A DNA stretch of 64,000 bases from Zarea fungicola (lineage: Eukaryota; Ascomycota; Sordariomycetes; Hypocreales; Cordycipitaceae): positions 62,001 through 126,000 of the forward strand of contig FWCC01000016.1 in NCBI GenBank assembly GCA_900169235.1, read 5' to 3'. Within the stretch, counting starts at the first letter, position 1; the number at the start of each line of letters is the position of its first letter. The notes beneath the pieces were generated by a model. That model was not told the DNA's origin. It was given only the letters and a program-made list of their open reading frames with translations, and ran no database searches. This document shows positions 12,136 through 23,197 of the stretch, one piece after another. Position numbers and translations under genes: made by a program.

Positions 12136-12755
12136 CTAACCCAGCAGGCCTGCCAACTTTGTTAGACCATCGTCCGTCACACGCATCGTCATCCACTCAT
12201 GCATGCCCGTAGCGCCGATGCTCTCATAAAACTTGATGCTCGGCTCGTTCCACTTGAGAACTGACCACTCCAAGCGAACGCCGCCCATAGAAACCACCTC
12301 CTTGGCGAGCTGCACTAGCAGCGCTTTTCCGTAGCCCTTGCCCCGCTGCGATGGCTGGACGAAGAGGTCCTCGAGGTAGATGCCGGCCGTGGCCCGCCAC
12401 GTACTGTAGTTGTAAAAGTACAAGGCCATGCCGACCGTCTCGCCGGCCTCATTAGAGAGGAGCAGGCAGCGGGCCGGTTTGCTGGACGAAGTCGGCTCTG
12501 TGTTGGGTACCGAGGCGGTGGTGTTGGGGTCAGAGGGTGCACCGGACGGGGCAAATGCAATGGTAGCAGTGAGAGTCTCAAGTGTGGCCTTGTTGGCGTC
12601 AGACTCCTTTTCGTAGTCGGCGAGGGCCTGGATCAAACCCAAGATGATGGGCACATCTGGGTTATGTTAGTCTAGTAATCAGGAAATAACTGGCGGGGTA
12701 GTTTGGACTTCAACCTACCCTCCTTGCGAGCGTGACGAATGGTGTAGTTAGACAT
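12136..12755 (-). CDS. GNAT N-acetyltransferase, SSAT-like (diamine acetyltransferase family)
   Basis: Two exons: 12755-12719 and 12656-12136, 185 residues. The intron begins GTAGGT, and the join gives IRHARKEDVPIILGLIQAL, the typical start of spermidine/spermine acetyltransferase-like GNATs. The acetyl-CoA motif QRGKGYGKAL lies at residues 116-125 (Q/R-x-x-G-x-G/A), preceded by IYLEDLFVQPSQ, the usual beta4 strand of SSAT-like enzymes. LEWSVLKWNEPSIKFYESIGA near 145-165 is the conserved C-terminal block. A Pro/Ser/Thr-rich insert at about 50-70 is longer than in animal SSAT. The likely reaction is acetyl transfer from acetyl-CoA to a polyamine or thialysine; the substrate cannot be fixed from sequence. 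It converges with the LYR gene, 154 nt apart. Confidence 0.85.
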
Positions 12756-13538
12756 GTTTGTATATTTAGTTTTTGATTGAAAATCCAACGCGATTGTTCC
12801 CTGAATGAAATCGTGCAAGGAAATGGCAGATGAGGTCTATTTGTACGTGAATTGGTGTTTACAGCAGAATACGTTAGAATTTCATGGAGAGCTGTTTGCG
12901 ATGCCGGCCAACGTGGGGGTTGGCCAAGAGTCCGCAAGTGGCGTAGCGGGGCACCAAAACAATGTTCTTCGCAGGGCGTCGATCCATTTACAGAAACCCA
13001 TACAAAGCCAATTGGCACGAAAAGAATGCCCGTGGTAAGCTTTTTCACAATGAGTAATGGCGTTTATCTTCAGGTATTTGTGATCCTCATTGTACCTTCT
13101 GCTGGCCATACAAAGGCTTCTGCGCCTACATATGTTTCACAAATGGACTTGCCAACTCCAGTCAGCCACATCCCGTCCTACAACGTTTTTTTGTCCAAAA
13201 AAAAAAGTACAACTCGAATATACAAACAGTTTCGAGAATAATGTAATCGGAGTAGTTGATGTGTTGAATTCAAGATCCACGGTTTTTACTCCGTGCTTAC
13301 GCCGAGATGGAAATCTTGAATTAAACTGGGCTTCCTACCGATTTGGACCCAGAAATAGCCTTCTTGGACTAAGTCACTTAACTGGGTTCCTCTTGGACAC
13401 ATGTTTTCCAAAGGCGCACCGAACGAAGGATGGTTTCAACGGAAGCGTACTGACTCCGGTGTGGAATAAAACTTTGCATTCCGAGAAAGAGATCGGCCGG
13501 AACGCGGATTTCAGGCCATCGAACTGACGCGCACCAGA
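12756..13538. other. Divergent intergenic region
   Basis: About 780 nt between the GNAT gene and the kinase-like gene, which diverge. It contains an A-run at 13197-13206. Small frames here have no coding character. Confidence 0.45.
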
Positions 13539-14735
13539 ATGGTGTTTCTAAAACCAATCCCAGTTGCCCTGCCCGAGGGCAAGGTGCCGACGAAGCAGAT
13601 AGCAAAAGACATTGTCGCTTTCTTTCTGCCGAAAGAGTGGAAATATCAGGATCCAGAGACGATAAGCATTATATACAGCACATCATTCACCAACCCCAAC
13701 TGCATTGTCGAACGGCCAGCACCATTCAGTAGCACTCCCGAAGAGCCGCTCAAACTGTTCATCAAGTTCCATGACACGTCCAGTACTGGCATACCCGCGT
13801 TCCAGGAATTGCTACCCACAAAAGAAGAAGAAGCAGTCTTGGCGGACAAGTATTACCAGTCAGGACTTGGTGCCAAGGTATACGGCCTTTTCCAGACGCA
13901 GGACGGTACGATTGGCCGCATCGACGAGTTCCTCGACTCTCGGCATTTGGAGCCTGAAGATGTGGAAGAGGAAACACTGCGTGAAGATGTAGCCAGAGGA
14001 CTGGCCACGTTTCACGGCATGAACGTTGCGCTGCCACAGAAACCAGTCACGCTGTACTACGACGCATTGAGTACCGGTCTTGCAAGATACCACAACTCTG
14101 CAAAGCTGAAAGGCCTCGCCCGCAAGGGCGGTGTATCCCTTGATAACCTCCTCGAATATGACATTGTGTCAAGAATCCACCGCGTTGTTGCAGAACTCGA
14201 ATCCATAAACGCCAAGACGGCTTGGTGCATTCACGACATTCAATCCATGAACATTCTCGTCAAAAACAGTAGCTGCCAAAACTACAACAATAACCACAGC
14301 CTCGTAAAAAAACAAAGTCAAGTCACACTGATAGATTTTGAGTTTGTGTTTCGAAACTATCGTGCCTTTGATATAGGGGGTCATTTTATGCAGAAGTTGT
14401 TCAAGTGGTTTGATACTGAGAACAAAATTGCCAAATGTCGGCCATATACAGAGGAGGAGAAGATGCATTTCTGCGAGATATATGCGGCACAGTGGAACGT
14501 AAACCAAAGTAACAACAGCTCGGCAGGCGAGGATGAGGATACGGGGGAGTTAGTGCATCGCGAGGCGGAGCTCGGGTACTTGCTGGCCATTACGTTTGAC
14601 CTTCACAACATGCTGTGGTACATGGACCATGTGAATGACGAGGATCCTCTTAACTTGGAGGGATTGAATAGACTCTTTGAATTGTTTCAAGAACAATATA
14701 AAGGGCTGGGGCTGGAGAAATCAGGTGGCTATTGA
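13539..14735 (+). CDS. Choline/ethanolamine kinase-like phosphotransferase
   Basis: Single-exon frame of 398 residues with the APH/choline-kinase fold. The catalytic Brenner-like motif is HDIQSMNIL at about residues 231-239 (family: H-x-D-x-x-x-x-N) and the metal-binding DxE is IDFEFVFRNYRAFDIGGHF at about 265. The N-terminal region has LKLFIKFH (about 70), the nucleotide-binding Lys strand. A 20-residue Asn/Ser-rich insert separates the HD and DFE motifs. By family it would phosphorylate choline or ethanolamine with ATP, the first step of the Kennedy pathway. The motif is HDIQ rather than the usual HND, so it may be a divergent paralogue acting on another alcohol. It lies beside the amidoligase gene without obvious linkage. 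Confidence 0.75.
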   Translation: MVFLKPIPVALPEGKVPTKQIAKDIVAFFLPKEWKYQDPETISIIYSTSFTNPNCIVERPAPFSSTPEEPLKLFIKFHDTSSTGIPAFQELLPTKEEEAVLADKYYQSGLGAKVYGLFQTQDGTIGRIDEFLDSRHLEPEDVEEETLREDVARGLATFHGMNVALPQKPVTLYYDALSTGLARYHNSAKLKGLARKGGVSLDNLLEYDIVSRIHRVVAELESINAKTAWCIHDIQSMNILVKNSSCQNYNNNHSLVKKQSQVTLIDFEFVFRNYRAFDIGGHFMQKLFKWFDTENKIAKCRPYTEEEKMHFCEIYAAQWNVNQSNNSSAGEDEDTGELVHREAELGYLLAITFDLHNMLWYMDHVNDEDPLNLEGLNRLFELFQEQYKGLGLEKSGGY

Positions 14736-15220
14736 GAACGAGATGAGGAATCAGATGCCGGGAGTTATTAACACAGGCACCAACCCGCATTGCACAGGTC
14801 TTTACGCCTTGGCAATACATATTGAGCAACGAAAGTCAATGGAGTTTTTCGTCTTTGTTTATTCTTCAGCTATGCAACTCAATCAACCTAAACCGAAGTA
14901 ATTCTCAACAATCAACTCTCCCGTCATTTTCACCATTATAGCAAACGCTGTTACCGCCACCGCCTTCTTTCTAGGTACTTTTGCCAGCTGCCAAGATGCA
15001 CAAACCCCAGTTTCACTCTGATTCACTGCCGTATTCATAGTCTGAATTGAGTGCTCAACATGAAAACCTCTACACCAAGAGTCGACCTATAAAGCATGCA
15101 CGATGAGCCAATTCCACTCGATCTCTTTCCAGAATCTGTAACCATCGTCAGTTCACAAAGTCAGTAACATACAACAGCAAACATCCAAGCAAACGAGGAA
15201 GAAAGAAACTTCGAATCAAC
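14736..15220. other. Intergenic spacer upstream of amidoligase gene
   Basis: About 485 nt between two plus-strand genes; it should hold the 3' end of the kinase-like gene and the promoter of the amidoligase gene. No gene seen. Confidence 0.45.
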
Positions 15221-16567
15221 ATGCCCAGACAGTATCCCATGTTTGGAGCACCGCCTCTCGAGCTCAGCGATCAGCTTCAGATAGGCATCGAACTCGAATT
15301 TGTCGCACCACGCAACACGAAATGGGAAACTGAGCACTTCCCTATCATCAGGAACCCTTACGACCGCATCTCCATGTCTCAAGATGCCTGCCGTCACCAT
15401 CTCGCGGAGCAACTGCACGCCACAGGCCTCGACGCTGCCTACCACTTCAAGACGCCGGACTGGATCGAGCACCAACCGCTCCGTCAGGCGGCTCCCCCGG
15501 GCTCAATTGTCCTCGGTGGCGCTGTCCGCATCCTTGGTGACCCGGCGCGTTACGCGGCTGCGGCCAACACTTCCAATGACGCCAATGATGGCGACAAGCG
15601 GGATGCTCTATACCGGTACTGGGTCCTCAAGGAGGAGCGTAGCCTCACCTACGAGCCGCAGTTCCGCAGCTGGATCCAAACCGAGCTCAACTCGCCCATC
15701 ACCGCCGAGAATGAGGCCTACCAGTCTTCCTTTGTGAGTCTTGGCACTGCCATCGGAGCTCTCTACCACGCATACGCCGAGAGTCCCCCGCACATGTCGA
15801 TGAGCCAGTGCGGCCTACATGTCCACCTCTCGCCCACGTTTGGCGCCACGGTGCCCTACACGCAGCGCATACTTACTCTCGTCGTCGTCCTCGAACGCGC
15901 GCTCCTCTTGCCCCTCTGCCACCCGGCCCGCCGGGACGGCATCATGCCGTTTCTCACTACGGCCGAGATCGATCCGTCTGACGATGTCATCATGCGCTAC
16001 AAAACAAACGTGAAACTGGACGTCCATGCCCGCGCTCACGTCCCTGCGGCCCTCGTCGCGGCCGAGGGTCCCGTGATTGCCGCCATCTGGAGCGCGCGCG
16101 ACTACCACAAGCTCCGCCACATCGCCGAGTACCCCTTCCGGGAGCCGGGTAAGATGTTTGGCATCATGTGCAAGCGCAAGTTTAGCTGGCCGACTGTGAC
16201 GGCCGACGACGACACGAGCCTAGGCCGCACGATTGAGTTTCGACATGCGCAGTCGTCGTTTTCCGTCAGGTTTGTGCATAACTGGGTAAAGCTCGTGCTT
16301 GCCATTGGCCGCGTGGGGCTGTTGCCGCCGGCTCAGTACAAGAATGCTGTGGATACGCTTCACAAAGCTGCCTCGATCAAAGGCACCGAGGAGGAGGTGT
16401 GCATGGCTACGCTGCGGGCGTTGGCTGCCGAAGCGGAACGGGCACAATTTCCAGGTCGGCTAGACTTTGGGTTTTGGAGAGAGAGGTATAGGGACATGGA
16501 GGCTGGTTTTGACAATGATGTGGATGGGGAGGGCAAAGTTCGCCTGGACACCGTTTTTAATTATTGA
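15221..16567 (+). CDS. Putative amidoligase (Amidoligase_2 family, COOH-NH2 ligase fold)
   Basis: Single-exon frame of 448 residues. Three blocks support the family: IGIELEFV at residues 21-28 (acidic metal/ATP motif of the glutamine-synthetase-like fold), CGLHVHLSP near 197-205 (conserved His-x-His) and IEFRHAQSSFS near 337-347 (E-x-R). These match the PF12224 Amidoligase_2 family, predicted to form amide bonds between carboxylates and amines using ATP. Bacterial members sit in peptide-tagging or cell-surface modification operons. Fungal members are uncharacterised. No signal peptide or membrane segment is evident, so a cytosolic location is likely. The codon third positions are strongly G/C, unlike the A/T-rich flanks. 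Substrate unknown. Confidence 0.75.
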   Translation: MPRQYPMFGAPPLELSDQLQIGIELEFVAPRNTKWETEHFPIIRNPYDRISMSQDACRHHLAEQLHATGLDAAYHFKTPDWIEHQPLRQAAPPGSIVLGGAVRILGDPARYAAAANTSNDANDGDKRDALYRYWVLKEERSLTYEPQFRSWIQTELNSPITAENEAYQSSFVSLGTAIGALYHAYAESPPHMSMSQCGLHVHLSPTFGATVPYTQRILTLVVVLERALLLPLCHPARRDGIMPFLTTAEIDPSDDVIMRYKTNVKLDVHARAHVPAALVAAEGPVIAAIWSARDYHKLRHIAEYPFREPGKMFGIMCKRKFSWPTVTADDDTSLGRTIEFRHAQSSFSVRFVHNWVKLVLAIGRVGLLPPAQYKNAVDTLHKAASIKGTEEEVCMATLRALAAEAERAQFPGRLDFGFWRERYRDMEAGFDNDVDGEGKVRLDTVFNY

Positions 16568-17135
16568 AAGTGGCCTATTCGAGTGAGGAAACCCTTACAG
16601 TTCTTTGTCCTGACAATCCCTTTTTCCAATGGCTTTATGTAGCTACAGAGTATCAATGTGGCACTTGCTGAGGACTTTATATCAAGGTTATCTACTTAAA
16701 TGATGAGAAATGATGAGAAATGATGGCAATACAAAATCATCCAAAAATAAGCACATTTCGAACAAAATCATTTTTTTCCCTAAAAAACGCATTGCTTGGC
16801 ATGGTTTGGCGTGTGCCATCTCGATATAAATCTTCTCCTCCTTTCTTAATCCAATCTAACATCTCGTATTCTTTAGCCACAGATTGGCCCGCACTTGAGA
16901 GGAATGACACGTATAGAGGAAATCTTGTGGCAAGGCGCGGTGAAGTTAATTTGTTAACGGACTACTAGCTTGAGTTTGGGTATATCAAAATAGCAAATGG
17001 CGGAACCAGTCCAAAAACATGGACATTTACACAAGTCCAAAATACACCTATTCCAAATTTCAACGTTTCAAAAACTATATCCATAAATACGTAGAAAAAA
17101 AGAAATAATCAATGTCGTGCTCAAATTCGTGGCCT
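16568..17135. other. Convergent intergenic spacer with short tandem repeat
   Basis: About 570 nt between convergent genes. A TGATGAGAAA unit is repeated two and a half times at about 16700-16725. No gene seen. Confidence 0.4.
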
Positions 17136-18794
17136 CTACAGCAGATAGCGGTAGCCGGGTGCGTTGTCACCCAGATCATCCTTTTCTTCCAGTGTAAGCG
17201 ACGACTCCGCCTCGGGCGGTAGCTGGTCGCGGTGTTTGTTGGCGCGCCAGCACACGTAGCCATATCCACAGCAGGCAGCAGCCGACAGGACAAACCAGGC
17301 CAAGCAGACACTATACCCCGGAATGAAGCGCGGCGAGTCCTTTTGCAGGAAGACGTAGACGGCAATGATGCCACCGAGGTTACCAAAGCCGACCTGCCAG
17401 GCGCTGCCAATGGCGCGCCGGTGATGGCCGCCGAGGTTCATATTGAACCAGCAGACAATGATGGGCATGGCGGTGTAAGCGCCGCTCGCGACGAGGAACA
17501 GCGCGGCGTACTGGATGTTTCGGTGGTCGTGCACGCCCAGCAGGATTCCGAATCCGGCGATAGCAACGGCAATGGCGGCGAGGGCAAAGGTGATACGGTG
17601 GCGGAGACGATCCGAGACGTAGGCAATGGCCATGGAGAAGCCAAAGGCCGCGGCCCAGGGGGGTACACTGCGCAGCTGCGTCTGAATCTTGGAGTATTTG
17701 AAGGTAGAGATGATGCCGGGGGCAAAGTATGCATAGCCGTAGGCAGGGACGATGATGCCAAAGTAGGCGAAGCCGCCGAGGATGACTTTGGGGTCCTTGA
17801 GGACGTCGAGGACGTCGCGTAACTTGATGGGGCGCTCAACAGCATGGTTGCCCTGATCGGCGCGGAGGCGGGCGGTGACAAAGGCGCGTTCCTCCTCGGT
17901 GAGCCACTTGACGTCCTCGGGAAAGTCGGGCAGCAGAAAGTAGATAAAGAAACTAACAAAGACGGTCAGGGCTCCCTCAAGGATGAAGATCCAGCGCCAG
18001 CCTTTATAGCCTTGCAGGCCGTCCATTTTGCCAATGGCGGCGGCAAGTAGACCGCCAAATGCACCAGCAAGGGTGGTGCTGTTGAAGAAGAAGGAGTATC
18101 GCTTCTGGGCCTCACTGCGCTTGTACCACATGCCGATAAGGTAAAAGGCTATGCAAAATTGGTCAGAATTTCTTTTGTCTTTTTTTTTTACATTTTCCTT
18201 TTTTAATCAGACTAGATTCAATTCTCACCTCCTGGAAACATGCCCGTCTCAAAGACGCCAAGGAAGAAGCGTGTAGCCAAAAGGCCGGAGTAGTTCTTTA
18301 CAAGGCCTTGCATAATGGTAGTAAAGCCAAAGAGAAACATGTTGACAGAGAGCCAGACGTGGGGTTTGAACTTTTTGAGGAGGATATTGGAGGGAATCTC
18401 GAGAAGGCAGTAAGGTACGAAGAAGATGACGAGGGCGGTGTTGTATTTTGTGCTGTCAGGGTTGTTGGGATCCTCAAGCTTGAGCTCTTTGGCAAGGTCG
18501 AAGACTTTGGCATTGGCAATATTGACACGGTCTAAATGATTTTTTTTTAAATACAATTATGAGATGCAGGTCACAGTGCAGCAGGGGTCAATAGCACATA
18601 CCCAGAAAGGCCAGCAAGTACATGATGCAGAGGAATGGCACGACGCGCATGTCAATCTTGTTCATGATGCGACGCTCGGTAGTGCCGGCAGGCACGGGCA
18701 CTTCCACCAGATGCGAGGACTCAAGGGCGGCATGATCGTTGGAATCATGGAGAGAGCCATTGCTCGTCTTTTCATCGACGACTTCGTGGCCCAT
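17136..18794 (-). CDS. MFS permease, anion:cation symporter (Dal5/Tna1-like) family
   Basis: Three exons: 18794-18602, 18531-18229 and 18148-17136, 502 residues. Splice joins give LLAFLGDRVNIANA and MFPGAFYLIGMWYKRSEAQKRYS, both hallmarks of the fungal ACS family (allantoate, nicotinate, biotin and pantothenate permeases). There are about 12 membrane segments with a central cytoplasmic loop (about 230-280). The N-terminal tail of about 40 residues is hydrophilic and acidic. These plasma-membrane carriers import small carboxylate anions with protons; the substrate cannot be read from sequence. The gene converges with the amidoligase gene, and its promoter faces a 3 kb spacer. Confidence 0.88.
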
Positions 18795-21700
18795 TATGAT
18801 GAGGAGCTGACTACTCGCCCTGGGAGTGCAGTGTAAGAATGATGATGTCTTGAGAGGATGACAGGATGGGAAACCCTGGACGGCCAGAAGTGTCTTGGGG
18901 AACCTACAGCTGAATTTATGACTTCCCTACATTTTAGTGGCATCTTCTGCGAGCTGCACGCACGCGCGGGCACAGGCGGACAACTGCTGCCCTGGAGTGC
19001 TGGAGGTTGAGCACCTGAATTGAGTGGATTCAGGCGCAAGCCAGGGCGTTTTGTTTCTGGGGTGGATCTGGTGGCGCACTAGGTAATTAGGGGCCAAGGG
19101 GAGGCGTGGGGGGGAAATGCTTCTGGAGAGGAAAACCTTTGAGCGGGATTCAGCGGATACAGCAGTGTTGAGTTGGTAGGTCTCCACTGGAGGCTGGCTG
19201 TGGCTTGTGGCTGGCTGGCATGGCTGGGCGGGCATCGCCCCATCAAATCATGCTTGGGCTAGCGTAGTATGATTCTTATTGGGCACTGTATAGCTTTAGC
19301 ATGGGTTAGACGGAGGATTGCGGCCTACTCGGGGTAGTTACAACATGAACAACCATTCCAAGCTTTAAGAAAAGTGGCTCTTTTTTCTTCTTCTCTTCTG
19401 CCCCTCGTGCCCCGCGTGATGGAAGTTCCGAAGTCGACTGCCGAACAACCAGGCCAAGGCCAAGAGAGTGAGTGACTCCCCTGCCAAGCTTGCGCCAATA
19501 TGAATGGAGTAAATTCCGAAGCGTTACAAAGCCGGGCAGCAACTAAACCCCGCTGGGTTCTGATTGTTTCCGAAGGATAGGTACGTTTTATTCCGCCCCA
19601 ATTTGGTGCAGAGTCTGGCGAATCTTGTTTACAAAGGGTATGCTTTGCGTGCGATGCCCCTATTCGTTCATCCATCCTGCCACCATGCCAATCCAGCATG
19701 TAATTTACTGCAATTCGTAAGCTAATTCATCATCAGCCGTAGCCGTAAACTTAACAACCCAGACATTCCATTACTAACTAGCACACGATGCCATCGCCCG
19801 GTGATTTCAGCCGCGGCTATGCTCCAGCGTTCTCTGGTCTCACAACTTTTACAATAGCCCCGCAGAAACAGCGCACTGGCGGGCCTTGCGGGCCTTGGTC
19901 GTCTTTTGAATTTATAAGGTTCTGACAGACATCGAAGTTTCGTTCCGCTGGATACTCCAATGTCTTGCACCGGTACTCAGTCACCAACTAGTTGGCTCTT
20001 ACCCAAAACCAAGCATTACTATGTACTACCTGGGTTAGTCTGGCTGGATAACTTTAACTGCTTATTAGACCACCAGTACTATTCTTTATTTAGAGGTACC
20101 TGGTTAAACTGCCAAAACACCCATCGAACCCCAGACCCCAGATTCTTCAACATGGCTTACACAAATTCTGCTTAATCATCATTATAACTACTTTGTGTTA
20201 GCCACCAACACCTTTGTTTAAAAAAAAAAAAAAAAAGACAACCAATGCAAAAAGAATGCGTGGTACGGAGTACTCATAGACCAATAGAAAAGGAAATACT
20301 TTTTGCCTTGACCTTGCTTGGTCCCGTTCATCTCAATACCTTCATCACCAAGCCCGACCATCATCCGGCACCAGGTGCCAATTGCTCCTCAACGGTCGAG
20401 TCCCTTATTATTTAACTAACTAGTTAGTAGTTACCTTTGCCAGTCGCCCATTTGACCAAAACAAATCCCCAACCCCATATTTACAACTCGGGCATTTCTC
20501 TCCAGCCCCACGGGGCTCCTCGAATGAACAGGTCCTTCTGGATGCGCCTCCTTTGTTTTTTTTGGGGCGGGGGGGGGGCTGTTTTCTTTTTCCAAGGATT
20601 GACTGATGGCCAATTCTCCACGACTCGGCATTCGATCTGACCCTGTGTACGTTCCCGCACAACGCCTCGTCCGCGCACTCCAAGACGGGGGGGGATTTGG
20701 GCTTCTAATTTGACATTTGCTGAGAATCGCTGACCTTGTCTAACCGTCATTTACCTCATCTATTACTTTTTTATGACCTCGGTTAATTGAACTTAGTTGC
20801 GGAACGGTAGAGTGCTGTCGTCATGCTACTGCAACTCGTAATCTCACCCCCTCGGCACACAGCGTCTTTGTGGCTGTTTTACCGACAAAGGACGCTGACC
20901 GCAAGATGCCTGCTGCTCGCCGTACATCGATGCCATTTGCCGCAGACAGTGTAGAACAGTCTATTATTTATTTATTTTTTTCTGAAAAAAAAATCCGGCA
21001 TTGCCAAGCAAGAAAACTTGTTCATTTGGATTGCGATGCATTCCATTGATATCATGTCCACTGGCTCAGACAGACACCTTCAGGCTCACACGCTGTTTCT
21101 CCAACACCGCAGTACCATGAAAGAGACTTGACAGAGCTGGCCCAAAATAGCTGCTTGTATTGTGATGTTTGGAGGGCCATTGTCCATTCTCAGTCGTCGT
21201 AACTCATAGTCATAATAGTACACTCAATGGTATTCAATTTATTAACTTTGGATGCTCCTCCTGTTGGCTGTCTCTTGGATCAGCATCAATACGCGCCGTC
21301 CTCTGCCATCAAAACGTCGACACTCCCTCTCCTTACATCTATTGGGCATCAGATGCAGCAACGACAGCAGGTAAATTCAGAATCTCGTCACCACCCGCAT
21401 ACCGACACTTCCATGGCAAGCTGCTCCTCGACAAAGAAACTCCACCATGCAGCTCTGCGTTTGCATTGTCCGTCTGAGCCAAAGGTGAGTTTTGGCCAGC
21501 GGACCAACGCATGATCAGGTCACTGTAATTTATAACCTGGCCATGTCTGTCGGAAACCTTAGTCCTTGTGTAGTTTAAATTAGTATACATCGTCTTCCAC
21601 TATCTGGTCTTGTCATTCATTTTACTTTCTCTACTTTACACCCTCTTTTGCCGCTTTCTCTTTCTGATATATTTCTGGCACAATAGTCTTTGACAAGTAA

Positions 21701-21822
21701 TTCTTTCGGGCAATTCTTGAGTACAGAAACCTTTGCCACCGCTGGTCTCTCGTTTCTTTTCCTGTCACCTATTTGAACAACCTTTGAGTCGCTTTGCGAC
21801 ACTGTTTTTCTCTCTTCTCATC
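18795..21822. promoter_or_regulatory. Long 3 kb divergent intergenic region
   Basis: The longest spacer in the window, between the divergent ACS permease and the uncharacterised gene at 21823. It contains a 17-nt A-run near 20220-20236, a G-rich run at 20564-20578, a TTTA repeat near 20965 and a CT-rich leader at about 21600-21800, typical of fungal 5' untranslated regions. No frame here has the codon bias of the flanking genes. Such length often marks a highly regulated promoter or long leader. Confidence 0.4.
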
Positions 21823-23197
21823 ATGCCAATTCTTGGAGAAGCCTCCAGAAAGGAGGCGCCCCTCCCGGGTCTCTGTTCCACTTTACAATGGGATCATGAT
21901 CCAGAGGCCGACCTGCCCGCGGACCATGCCCTCAGACATGGTTTCTTTAATAATGATCCAACAGTCGCGTCACTCTTTGGCCCAATTGACGCCGGTATTG
22001 GCTCTTCGAACTACAGCATTGATCCTGAACTGGATTCAAATTTATGGTTTCAGGGCGATTGGTGTGGCGACGGCATTACCGATGCATACGAGCCGGCATA
22101 CACTACAGAAGCATTTTCTGTGACGGACGCTCAAGGGCAAGTCAACTGATATAAAGCTATTCTCCCTGTGACTCAAATAACTTCTAACCTGTACATAAAG
22201 CAGAGTAGTTCCCATGTATTTGCAAGAAACAGCAGGCCATGACCTAGACTTTGGTCAACAGGTTGTCCAACACCAGGTGATCATTCAAGACAGCGGCAGT
22301 CAGCAAATCCAGCATCCTGCTCACCAGAAAAAGTTGCATAGAAGTTTGCCGCCAATGACGAATCTACGGCAGTGTCAAGGGAATGCACCAAACGCCGGTA
22401 TAGAAGACGTTGAAGGGCCTCCTGTCCATCGATACAGTTTCGCCGCCACCTACTCCAACCTTAACTCTGGCAGACAGTCCTCCACATCATCCAGCGTAGC
22501 TCCTGAAGTAGACGCCTCTGCCCTCAGTATAACACCCAATCGGCGCCGCGACAAGCGTCCAGCATCTCCCGTACCACTCCCCTCCGTTGACAAGGGTACT
22601 GGCCCGCGCGCCAAGAAGCGTTTGGTCAAGCAGCAGCCCAGCCGTTCCAAGGCGGACATGGCTCCTGCAGAACAGCGGCTCGTTGGACTCATCGAGAGCG
22701 AGGGAACGGGCGTCTATCACCGGCACATCTCCTGTATCGATGAAGCAACCGCGAATGCGGCCCTTCTGCGACGCCTGTATCAGAGGTCCCCAGAGCTGTG
22801 CACAACGCCGGCGACAGACAACACCTTTCCCACAACTCGTGATGACTGTCTCGCCTACGTGGCACAGCTATACGCGGCCATCTGGGACTGGCGCGACTAC
22901 CTCGAGATGGACAAGGGCCTCGAGGGCGACGGCAAAAACGACACCAAGCGGAAGCTAGCGACAGCCAAGAATATGGAGACTCTGTTCAGAGCGCAGCAGC
23001 TGCCCGAAGGCGACCCGGCCCGGGCAGCCCTGCTGGCGTCCCTGCCGTCGGTCGCGATGCAGCAGAAGAAGGTCCTGTGTCGGATACCAGCCAACTACCT
23101 CGTGGAGCATCTCTGCTGGCAGCTGCTCTCGTACGCCGAGCAGGCGCAGAGGGGCGTGGCCCTCGTCGACTTCTGGTCCGGCACGGACGGGGCCTAG
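21823..23197 (+). CDS. Uncharacterised fungal protein, frame stops at TAG but homology-like sequence continues
   Basis: Two exons: 21823-22136 and 22204-23197. The intron uses a GC donor (GG|GCAAGT) with branch TTCTAAC and acceptor GCAG; it is the only junction that keeps phase and gives DAQGVVPMYLQ. The product to the TAG has 435 residues: an acidic N-terminus, a Gln-rich segment (about 110-150), a basic nuclear-signal-like stretch (RRRDKRP and RAKKRLVKQQ, about 205-245) and a helical, G/C3-biased region (about 250-435). After TAG at 23195-23197 the same frame runs to 23458 with the same codon bias and the pattern GEYKHKINNKNVN, like the C-terminus of a fungal family I recall only vaguely. 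Full reading would give 522 residues. Probably nuclear; function unknown. Confidence 0.6.

Noticed and set aside
17232..17822. 196-codon plus-strand frame antisense to the ACS permease
   Set aside because: Low-complexity Gly/Asp/Glu-rich shadow of membrane-helix codons on the other strand.
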